DNA of 64,000 nucleotides from CAYWRZ01 sp964460845 (GTDB lineage: Bacteria > Bacteroidota > Bacteroidia > Flavobacteriales_D > UBA2798): positions 4,735-68,734 of the forward strand of contig CAYWRZ010000016.1 of the NCBI GenBank assembly GCA_964460845.1, in the 5' to 3' direction. The position numbers and the translations under genes were made by a program. The notes under the pieces were generated by a model that worked only from the letters and a program-made list of their open reading frames with translations, was not told the origin of the DNA and ran no database searches. Below are positions 44,837 to 51,593 of this stretch, piece by piece (within the stretch, counting starts at the first letter, position 1; each line of letters begins with the position of its first letter).

Positions 44837-46318
44837 TCAGGATTTCTGCATTTGCTGCTGGAAGGTGATGACAATAAATTCTGCAGGTCTGGACACGGCC
44901 ACCAGAACGGTAATGTTCATGATTCCGTTCAGAATATCTTCTCCGCTCATGGTGCTGCCAAGCCCGACCTGTACGCTGAACGCGTCTTCGGGTTTTGCGC
45001 CTACGAGTCCGCCCTGTTTCCAGACATCGTTCAGGAAGTTGCCGATCATACTTTTTACAGCCGCCCAGGTATTGGCATCGTTGGGTTCAAACACGTAGCT
45101 GCGTGCCGCGAGCTTCACCGATTGTTCGATCATGATAAGTGTACGGCGTACGCTTACATATTTCCAGTCCTGACTATTACCGTCGAGCGTACGGGCACCC
45201 CAGGGCAATACGCCCTGACCGGTAAAGAAGCGGATCGCATTGATCGACTTGCCCGATACGGCGTCCACATTCAGGTTTTGTTGTTGTACATCGTTGAGAT
45301 TTACCGTGGGCGAGGTGACACTGCTTAGTCCTACATTGGCGGGGGCTTTCCATACACCTCGGGTCTGATCTACATACGTATATACACCGGCCATAGCGGG
45401 TGCGGCAGGCAATACATTCAGCCTGGCGACAATGGCATTGATGATATTTGTGTAATTGGCGCTTGCCGAGAGCATTGAATTGTGTGCCTGTGTAATCTCA
45501 TCCGGATTGGCGGCAGCGCCTGCTTTTTTCAGGTTAGTGATGGTTTGCAGAATAGTGGTTACCGCTGCATTGCCTTGTTCGAGCAGGGGTGTGAGATCGC
45601 TGTCGATATTTAGGAAAGTGATTTCACTTTGTTGAATAACGGTGCTGTTGAGCCAGGGGAAATAAGCGGTGCCGTAATTAAGTCCTTTATTGGGCACCCC
45701 GTCGCGAAAATCTTTTACGGGCGCATCTATCTTGAGGGGATCGGTTACGTTTCCACCGTACACATCGAACAAGGCAATACGGTTTTGGCTGTCCTGGCAA
45801 TGGCTCAGCATTTCGGCTACCGCACCCGTGTAATAATTGGCTTTGTCGAGCAGCAGGCTGTCGGGCATCAGTATCATGGTCGGATTCTGCTCGTTTTTGA
45901 GCACACCTAAAGCGGCTACGAAATCATCTTTAGAGGGTTTGCTGCTGTAATCGCCTAGCGAAATGACATAGCAGGTTCCGCCACCGTTTTGGTAGAAAAA
46001 GCGAAGACTGTTGTACAGGTAAAACAATCCGTTTTTTACGTCGATGCTGTAATATTTTTTGTTGAGCGAGAGAAATTCTTTCGAAGCGGTTTTCTGCTCA
46101 GTAAGGGCTACCGTGGTGGTTGGTCCTTTTCCGAAATAGGCACCGTAATCGATCATGGAGTTCAGCTTTACGGGGGTTTTCAGGAACGATTGTCCCGAGT
46201 AACTGGCTCGTTCCGTATAGCCTATAAATACGGGTATCGCCGTAGCTACTTCGACCACTGAATTGGGGAAGGCGTTTTTTTCTACGATATAGACGCCTGG
46301 TGTTTGATACTGTGCCAT
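44837..46318 (-). CDS. CIS contractile sheath protein (Afp2-like)
   Basis: A 493-aa sheath protein. The N-terminus is typical (YQTPGVYIVEKNAFPNSVVE, then PVFIGYTERA). The variable middle (about 90-330) forms the outer domain. The conserved C-terminal domain has SVRRTLIMIEQSVKLAARSYVF broken into the usual helix, then FLNDVWKQGGLVG and the terminal strand AEFIVITFQQQMQKS. Only one sheath gene is present, whereas Afp and PVC clusters carry three, so a single paralogue must serve the whole sheath. Confidence 0.92.
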   Translation of the reverse strand: MAQYQTPGVYIVEKNAFPNSVVEVATAIPVFIGYTERASYSGQSFLKTPVKLNSMIDYGAYFGKGPTTTVALTEQKTASKEFLSLNKKYYSIDVKNGLFYLYNSLRFFYQNGGGTCYVISLGDYSSKPSKDDFVAALGVLKNEQNPTMILMPDSLLLDKANYYTGAVAEMLSHCQDSQNRIALFDVYGGNVTDPLKIDAPVKDFRDGVPNKGLNYGTAYFPWLNSTVIQQSEITFLNIDSDLTPLLEQGNAAVTTILQTITNLKKAGAAANPDEITQAHNSMLSASANYTNIINAIVARLNVLPAAPAMAGVYTYVDQTRGVWKAPANVGLSSVTSPTVNLNDVQQQNLNVDAVSGKSINAIRFFTGQGVLPWGARTLDGNSQDWKYVSVRRTLIMIEQSVKLAARSYVFEPNDANTWAAVKSMIGNFLNDVWKQGGLVGAKPEDAFSVQVGLGSTMSGEDILNGIMNITVLVAVSRPAEFIVITFQQQMQKS

Positions 46319-46343
46319 AATTACAGGTTTGGTTTAGGTATAT

Positions 46344-47348
46344 TCAGATATAGACATAGATTTCGGAACAGAGATCTCCTTGTTCGGAGTGCGCAAAAGC
46401 CAGCCTTTGCGGCGAAGGAGCGGGTAGTGAGTCGATCAGCGTATATTCCTGTGCTTCGTCCGACACGGCAGTGAGTCTGAATTTCACCTCCGGTTTTTCG
46501 GAAAGGGAAATGGGTTGCTCAGAGACCAGTACGGCATCGGCGGTGAGATCTTCACTGAGCGAAGTTTCGCCCAGGTTTTTAAAGGTGGTGCCACCGTTGA
46601 CAATAGAAAAATTTGTGCAATTTTTTTTATGCCGGTTAATTATATAGTATTTCCAGTTTGTACGGCGGGCTTCCCATTTAATACGATAGGCTATAGGCTC
46701 CTGATTTTCATTTTCCCCGAGAAAACGGCTTATTGGTTCGGCTTGCAGCGAGAGGATACCTAAGGGCGGTTTTTTGTACAATTCTTCATCGCTGTAGAAA
46801 GAAAGCACAGGCTTATTCTGAACAGATAAAGTGTATTGTCCGGGTTCCACATTTCTCAGATCAAAAGGATAGGACGAGCGATCGGCGGTAGTGCTTATCG
46901 TTTCGCGCAGCACCGTGTCGCCTTGTGCATTTTGCAGCGAAAGTATGTCGCCGGGTTGTGCGCTGCTCTCGATATTGAGACGAAATGTTGAGGGTTTAAG
47001 CGGCCACACATGAGCGTCATCGGCAGTAAATGAGCTTGTATTTCCACAACTAAAAATCAGGCATTTCCCCTGGCGTGCTGTCGGAAGGCGGGTAAAATTT
47101 TCGAAGTAGGGATCGGTCGAGTGGAAGGTGAAATCGAGTGGGAAATACCGTTCGGGTGCTATATGTGATTTTACTTCTGCGAGCAGTGTGAATCCGTCGG
47201 CTTGTGTACGCCAAAGCAGTCCTGCCTTTTCCATACGCTGTTGCGTTGAGGGCGAGGGCTTTATCTGCATAGTAAGACAGCTTCCTTTTTCGTAGTACGA
47301 ATGAAAAAAGCGGATTGTGCAGAGGACCGTATAACGTTGAGTAATCAT
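46344..47348 (-). CDS. Conserved-position CIS protein of unknown function
   Basis: A 334-aa protein between the cap gene and the sheath gene. It starts RYTVLCTIRFFHSYYEKGSC and continues MEKAGLLWRTQADGFTLLAEV, with an internal beta-sandwich pattern (TFRLNIESSAQPGDILSLQN, PGQYTLSVQNKPVLSFYSDE). No signal peptide. The ATG at 47348 lies four bases after the upstream stop and keeps the FHSYY motif. Its place and length suggest an assembly or particle component, but no function was recognised. Confidence 0.6.
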   Translation of the reverse strand: MITQRYTVLCTIRFFHSYYEKGSCLTMQIKPSPSTQQRMEKAGLLWRTQADGFTLLAEVKSHIAPERYFPLDFTFHSTDPYFENFTRLPTARQGKCLIFSCGNTSSFTADDAHVWPLKPSTFRLNIESSAQPGDILSLQNAQGDTVLRETISTTADRSSYPFDLRNVEPGQYTLSVQNKPVLSFYSDEELYKKPPLGILSLQAEPISRFLGENENQEPIAYRIKWEARRTNWKYYIINRHKKNCTNFSIVNGGTTFKNLGETSLSEDLTADAVLVSEQPISLSEKPEVKFRLTAVSDEAQEYTLIDSLPAPSPQRLAFAHSEQGDLCSEIYVYI

Positions 47349-47352
47349 GCGT

Positions 47353-47916
47353 TCATTCTACCTGCTTATTTGTTTCTGTAATTACCGGTGTACGGCTTAT
47401 CCACTGGTTATCTTGCACTGTGATGAGCCATACTTTGCAGAGCAGCGAAGGCGTATAGCTGCTGCCGAGCATACCCCAGAGATAATTCATTTCCTGATAG
47501 TTTATTTTGCAGAGCTCTACTACCAGCTTATCGAGCGAGCGGCTCATCGAGGGCGTGTTTTGCGGCGTAAAGACATTTTTTCCCTGTAAAAACCCGGCCG
47601 TGCCCGAGATAAATTTTAAGGCTTCGGTGTATTCGTTAAAGAATGCGGAAAACATCACATATAAATTGAGCTGAAACGCAGGATTGACCTGAGCTTGTGT
47701 GCTGCCGGCATTTCGTTCCGGTTTTTGATTACGCGTAGCGCGTTCCTGCTCGATATTGACCAGGGTCACACACACCTTATCCATAATTTTTATCGGGATA
47801 CTCCCTTCGCGATCGGTGACAGCCGATACAATTGCTTTTTCTTCCGGTATTCCGAAGTTTCCTTTAAGGTACTGGTTAAGATCTGTGGCGATGCAGCTTA
47901 ATGCTTCATTAATCAT
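47353..47916 (-). CDS. CIS cap protein, DUF4255 (Pvc16/Afp16-like)
   Basis: A 187-aa protein with the DUF4255 pattern: INEALSCIATDLNQYLKG at the start and LNLYVMFSAFFNEYTEALKF in the middle. Pvc16/Afp16 proteins cap the distal end of the tube and sheath and terminate elongation. It is the first gene of the 15-gene operon, as in other Bacteroidota eCIS clusters. The promoter candidate lies about 90 bases upstream. Confidence 0.88.
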   Translation of the reverse strand: MINEALSCIATDLNQYLKGNFGIPEEKAIVSAVTDREGSIPIKIMDKVCVTLVNIEQERATRNQKPERNAGSTQAQVNPAFQLNLYVMFSAFFNEYTEALKFISGTAGFLQGKNVFTPQNTPSMSRSLDKLVVELCKINYQEMNYLWGMLGSSYTPSLLCKVWLITVQDNQWISRTPVITETNKQVE

Positions 47917-48005
47917 TTAAGTGATAAAATACGACTATACTATTTTTTATTTATTGCCTTACAACCGTACCCTGTATAACGGGTCTTTTTATTCTAAACG
48001 GCGAA

Positions 48006-48036
48006 TAAAAATACAATACGGTCTGACTTTTGCAAA
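48006..48036 (-). promoter_or_regulatory. Candidate promoter of the CIS operon
   Basis: On the minus strand TTTG (48033-48036) is followed after 19 bases by TATTTTTA (48006-48013), matching the Bacteroidota -33/-7 layout apart from the last base of the -7. It would start transcription near 48000, about 85 bases before the cap-gene ATG. The same -7 variant occurs in front of GH18. Confidence 0.45.
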
Positions 48037-48075
48037 ATAAACCTGCCGAAAGTTTTACACAGACCTTGGAAATTA

Positions 48076-48345
48076 TCAGCTTTTTGGGATAAGTGTCTGT
48101 ATAGCACCTTTTACCATTCTGGTGAGGTACACCGTGAGCACACTTAACAGGTAAAAGTAGAAGTTGAGCAAGGTCGTTGAATCGTTCAGCGATGTTTTGA
48201 GGTTGCTATACAATGTGGGTTGTGTCGGCGCCTGAAGGCGGGTACTGAGGTAGGCCAGCAACACTGCGATCGGCAAGGCGAGGATAGCTGCGGCAAGCAG
48301 CCAAAGGAACTCTTTCGCAACGAAAGCCTGTATTTTTTTCAGCAT
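48076..48345 (-). CDS. Small two-TM membrane protein upstream of the CIS operon
   Basis: An 89-aa protein with a basic N-terminus (MLKKIQAFVAKEF), a TM helix at about 14-35 (LLAAAILALPIAVLLAYL), a Ser/Thr/Pro linker and a second TM helix at about 58-77, then a basic end. Two short TM helices and a small size are compatible with a class II holin-like protein but also with many other membrane peptides. It is on the same strand as the CIS operon, 159 bases upstream of the cap gene. Confidence 0.55.
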   Translation of the reverse strand: MLKKIQAFVAKEFLWLLAAAILALPIAVLLAYLSTRLQAPTQPTLYSNLKTSLNDSTTLLNFYFYLLSVLTVYLTRMVKGAIQTLIPKS

Positions 48346-48531
48346 AACCCCTAAGCCTTTTATAGCGGATAATAACCGGTTAGCATATCCGGTACTTTCA
48401 TAGAATAATCTACCTCTGTATTTTCTTTTCTGCTACTGCAAAAAAAGTAATTATACGCCAAAAAAATAAACCGTGAGTCATTTTCTACATTTTTATTTGT
48501 CGATAATAGTACCGCAGATCGGGTACTTGGC

Positions 48532-48566
48532 CTAAAAAAAGCCCCAACGTTTATTGTCGGGGCTTA
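48532..48566 (-). terminator. Terminator after the proline-rich microprotein
   Basis: On the minus strand AAGCCCCGACAATAAACGTT-like pairing (AGCCCC/GGGGCT at 48540-48564 with a central loop) is followed by a run of T (AAAAAAA at 48534-48540 on the plus strand). It starts just after the stop codon at 48570. Confidence 0.65.
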
Positions 48567-48569
48567 CAC

Positions 48570-48716
48570 TTATTTAGGAGGCTCTTTTGGTTTGGGAATG
48601 GGGGGGGGCGGCGGATCCTTGGGTTTGGGATCGGGCTGAGGGTAGGGCGGACGTGTGGGGCCGGGTTCCGGGTGGGGAACCGGTCTTTCGGGTGCCTGAT
48701 TTTCTTTTAGAAGCAT
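48570..48716 (-). CDS. 48-aa proline-rich microprotein
   Basis: A short frame starting ATG at 48716 and stopping TAA at 48570-48572. Nearly half the residues are proline (PVPHPEPGPTRPPYP, then PKPKDPPPPPIPKPKEPPK), interspersed with Lys, Glu and Asp. It has its own terminator immediately downstream, which supports a real expressed gene. There is no signal peptide. A flexible linker-like or binding peptide is the only structural statement that can be made; it is encoded between two other small genes next to the CIS operon. Confidence 0.5.
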   Translation of the reverse strand: MLLKENQAPERPVPHPEPGPTRPPYPQPDPKPKDPPPPPIPKPKEPPK

Positions 48717-48770
48717 AAAAAAGAATTTAGGAAATAAGCGACATCATTTTTTATCGGTTCGACGCATCAT

Positions 48771-49097
48771 TTAGGCAGGCAGATGCTCTACCATGCTGTT
48801 TTCCTCCGCATACACTTTCACGCCTTTCAGATCTTTCGGATAATCTTCCCAATGGTAGGGTTCGGCTTTTATCGGAGAAATAACCTGAGTGGCCATTCCT
48901 GGAGGGGGAGTAGCGACAAAATCAAACTCATAAATACCGTCGGCCGGCGGGTGCACGTATATCCTGGGTTCGAGACGTGCCTTGCTATAGCCCCCGGTAC
49001 GCACTCTTCCTTCCGCGTTTATAGTAAGAATGGGAGGCAGGCTTTTGGAGATTTCGAGTTTAAGGGAAGTAATTTCCCATACGGTAGTAGTACTCAT
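48771..49097 (-). CDS. Hypothetical 108-aa beta-rich protein
   Basis: A soluble 108-aa protein (SLKLEISKSLPPILTINAEG, RTGGYSKARLEPRIYVHPP, DGIYEFDFVATPPPG). The pattern of a beta-sandwich with a PPADGIYEFDF segment recurs in small proteins of unknown function in other bacteria. No signal peptide. It is the first of three small minus-strand genes upstream of the CIS operon; a functional link is unproven. Confidence 0.6.
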   Translation of the reverse strand: MSTTTVWEITSLKLEISKSLPPILTINAEGRVRTGGYSKARLEPRIYVHPPADGIYEFDFVATPPPGMATQVISPIKAEPYHWEDYPKDLKGVKVYAEENSMVEHLPA

Positions 49098-49244
49098 ACT
49101 AGTAGAAATAAAAGTGAGATAAATAATGAAATAAAATGTAGAAGACTAAATATATATAAAATATTGAATTCTTTTATTTTTTAAAAAAAAAGTTGGCAAG
49201 AAGTAAGAAGAAATACGGAGAAAGAATTCGTGTTTCAAAAAAAA

Positions 49245-50579
49245 TTACAGCCACATATCGATAAGCAGGTACAGGTTCAGGCTAAGCACAATACCGGCGA
49301 TGACCCATACGCCTGTTTTCAGCGGGCGTGAGTTGGCAAATTTCCCCATTTTAGCGCGACTATTGGTGAAAATGACCAGCGGAATCACTGCAAAGCTGAG
49401 CTGCATCGAAAGAATAACCTGACTTAGTAGCAGCAAATCGGTGGTGCCGCTTTCGCCGTAAAGCAGTGTCACAATAAAAGCCGGAATGATGGCGATAAGC
49501 CGGGTAATAAGTCGCCTGAGCCAGGGTTTGAGGCGAATATTGAGGAAGCCTTCCATTACGATTTGTCCGGCCAGCGTACCGGTAAGCGTAGAGCTTTGTC
49601 CGGAGGCTAGCAGCGCCACGGCAAACAGGGTACTTGCAAGCGTAGTGCCTAACAGGGGGGTAAGCAGTTCGTGCGCATTATGAATATCGGCTACTTCGTG
49701 ATTACCCGTCGAATAGAAGGTAGCGGCGGCTACGACCAAAATGGCCGAATTGATCAAAAAAGCGATAAACAAAGAAGCTGTACTGTCTATCGTGGCATAA
49801 CGAATGGCCATTTTTTTACCCTCGTCGGTGCGCGGATAATTGCGGGTTTGCACAATGCTCGAATGCAGGTATAGGTTATGCGGCATCACCGTAGCACCTA
49901 AAATACCGATAGCTATAAACAGCATCGAAGGATTACTCACAATTTCGGGGTCGGGGATAAGCCCTTGAAGCATCGGGAAAAGTTCGGGTTGCGAAGCGAT
50001 AATTTCGAAAATAAAACAGCCCAGGATTACGAACATAAATCCGGCTACAATGCTTTCGATAAGCCTGAATCCTTTGTATTGGAAATAGAGAATGATAAGC
50101 ACATCGAGTCCGGTAATGACTACACCCCAGGTGAGCGGTATGTCGAAAAGCAGATTAAGCGCAATGGCAGAGCCGATAACTTCGGCCAGGTCACAAGCTG
50201 CGATGGCTATTTCACAAAATACCCACAGCATAAAATTGACTACCGGAGGATAATGGTCGCGGCAGGCTTGCGCCAAATCGCGTTCGGCCACCACACCCAG
50301 TTTCAGCGACAAGTGCTGCAAGAACATTGCAAAAATATTCGAAATAAGAATCACAGAAAGCAGCTTGTAGCCAAATTCCGAGCCTCCGGCAATGTCTGTA
50401 GCCCAGTTACCCGGATCGATATATCCTACGGCAATCAGTAGTCCTGGTCCGGTAAAAGCCAGCAGCTTTTTCCAGAAGCTTCCTTTCAGCGGCACATGCA
50501 CGCTTGAAAATACTTCGGGCAACGAATGTTGTGTTTTTTCCTTGCGCCAGGCTCTTTTTGGGCTACGTCCCGAAATCAT
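49245..50579 (-). CDS. mntH: Nramp family divalent metal transporter (MntH-like)
   Basis: A 444-aa transporter with about 11 TM helices. The TM1 metal-site motif DPGNWATDI and the TM6 motif MPHNLYLHSS are present, with GPGLLIAVGYI before the first. It imports Mn2+ (or Fe2+) with protons. A DtxR/MntR-like palindrome sits just upstream of the promoter, supporting metal-dependent repression. Confidence 0.92.
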   Translation of the reverse strand: MISGRSPKRAWRKEKTQHSLPEVFSSVHVPLKGSFWKKLLAFTGPGLLIAVGYIDPGNWATDIAGGSEFGYKLLSVILISNIFAMFLQHLSLKLGVVAERDLAQACRDHYPPVVNFMLWVFCEIAIAACDLAEVIGSAIALNLLFDIPLTWGVVITGLDVLIILYFQYKGFRLIESIVAGFMFVILGCFIFEIIASQPELFPMLQGLIPDPEIVSNPSMLFIAIGILGATVMPHNLYLHSSIVQTRNYPRTDEGKKMAIRYATIDSTASLFIAFLINSAILVVAAATFYSTGNHEVADIHNAHELLTPLLGTTLASTLFAVALLASGQSSTLTGTLAGQIVMEGFLNIRLKPWLRRLITRLIAIIPAFIVTLLYGESGTTDLLLLSQVILSMQLSFAVIPLVIFTNSRAKMGKFANSRPLKTGVWVIAGIVLSLNLYLLIDMWL

Positions 50580-50597
50580 TTATGCGGTTCTTTTTTG

Positions 50598-50631
50598 CAA
50601 ACTTACAGAAAAAGCTGATTTAGGAAACAAA
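50598..50631 (-). promoter_or_regulatory. Candidate promoter of the Nramp gene
   Basis: On the minus strand TAAGTTTG (50598-50605) matches TAnnTTTG exactly, and TTTG (50628-50631) lies 22 bases upstream as a -33 element. Confidence 0.5.
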
Positions 50632-50635
50632 AATA

Positions 50636-50649
50636 TTAGAATAATCTAA
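50636..50649. promoter_or_regulatory. DtxR/MntR-like operator palindrome
   Basis: TTAGAATAATCTAA is a near-perfect palindrome (TTAGA arms, one central mismatch) immediately upstream of the -33 element of the Nramp gene. DtxR-family metal repressors bind sites of the TTAGGTTAGCCTAA type; the resemblance and position suggest manganese- or iron-dependent control. The regulator itself is not in the window. Confidence 0.4.
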
Positions 50650-50750
50650 CTTTGTGGAAATAAAGTTTGCGATTAGGAGCGTAGAGGATGTGTATGAAGT
50701 GTGAGAGAGGAGGAGTGAAGTGGAAGAAGGGGGCGTTCGAAAGTTTATTT

Positions 50751-51010
50751 AGACGGAAAACAGACTTGGTAGATTGTATTCGTTTTCGTAGGGAATTCCC
50801 GCAACTTTCCCCTTCCCGGGGTCAAGTTAAGGATTTAGGAGATATCGCGCCATTCTGTTTTTGTTCAGGATGAAGGTTCGAAAATGAGCGCTGTTTTTTT
50901 GAGGATTAAATGAACCATAAAATAGTTTTTTTGGGAAACCTTTTGGAATTGAAAGAGAATAGGATAAGTACTTAATAAAAGTCAAAAAAAGGCTGCGCGA
51001 AGCTTCATCG
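50751..51010. repeat. 260-bp tandem repeat, unit 1
   Basis: First full unit of a 260-bp direct repeat. It contains a 10-base palindrome (GGGAATTCCC) and CCCCTTCCCGGGG, and ends with an AT-rich 90-base half. Unit 2 begins exactly 260 bases later with about 95% identity over the aligned part. No coding frame is conserved across it. Confidence 0.8.
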
Positions 51011-51314
51011 AGACGAAAAACAGACTTGGTAGATTGTGGTCGTTTTCGTAGGGAATTCCCGCAACTTTCCCCTTCCCAGGTTCAAGTTAAGGATTTAGGA
51101 GATATCGCGCCATTCTGTTTTTGTTCAGGATGAAGGNNNNNNNNNNNNNNNNNNNNNNNNNNNNNNNNNNNNNNNNNNNNNNNNNNNNNNNNNNNNNNNN
51201 NNNNNNNNNNNNNNNNNNNNNNNNNNNNNNNNNNNNGGGAAACCTTTTGGAATTGAAAGAGAATAGGATAAGTACTTAATAAAAGTCAAAAGAAGGCTGC
51301 GCGAACCTTCATCG
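51011..51314. repeat. 260-bp tandem repeat, unit 2 (with assembly gap)
   Basis: Second unit, interrupted by 100 N at 51137-51236. In unit 1 the segment corresponding to the gap is 56 bases (50877-50932), so if only one unit is here the N run overstates the true gap by 44 bases. More units could be hidden (56 + 260n). Confidence 0.8.
51137..51236. other. Assembly gap (100 N)
   Basis: One hundred undetermined bases, a conventional gap size, located inside the tandem repeat. Sequence and true length are unknown. Confidence 0.99.
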
Positions 51315-51393
51315 AGACGGAAAAATGACTTGGTAAGTTGTGTTCGTTTTCGTAGGGAATTCCCGCAACTTTCCCCTTCCCGGGGTCAAGTTA
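51315..51393. repeat. 260-bp tandem repeat, unit 3 (partial)
   Basis: Third copy, conserved for about 79 bases including the GGGAATTCCC palindrome, then diverging at the CAAGTTA junction into unrelated sequence. The rest of the intergenic region to 51593 holds no recognised gene or RNA. Confidence 0.75.
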
Positions 51394-51593
51394 GCGGATT
51401 TCAACACTCCCCGCAAACCTGTTTTTTAAGCAGATTAAACTTCGACCCTGACAGCAATACGTTTTTTAGCGGGGCGGTTGAATCCGCCAATAGCAACAGA
51501 GATATATTCGAGAGAATAGAGTGACAGTAGTACAAGAAAGAGGTGAAGACTGATGTTTTTTGTGGTACTTTTTTTCAGTCTTTCAAAGGCTCC

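Noticed and set aside
40823..46318. Type VI secretion system
   Set aside because: A VgrG-like and a PAAR gene are present, but the TssB/TssC sheath pair, TssJ/TssL/TssM and ClpV are absent. The sheath is of the single-chain eCIS type.
27996..47916. Prophage interpretation of the tail-like operon
   Set aside because: No terminase, portal, capsid, integrase or replication genes are nearby; AAA+, DUF4255 cap, DUF5908 and CIS tape-measure genes are characteristic of eCIS.
50688..51524. Short frames reading FRREFPQLSPSRGQ in the tandem repeat
   Set aside because: They exist only because the repeat is read in one frame; the frame is broken by the gap and is not kept outside the repeat, so it is not treated as a gene.
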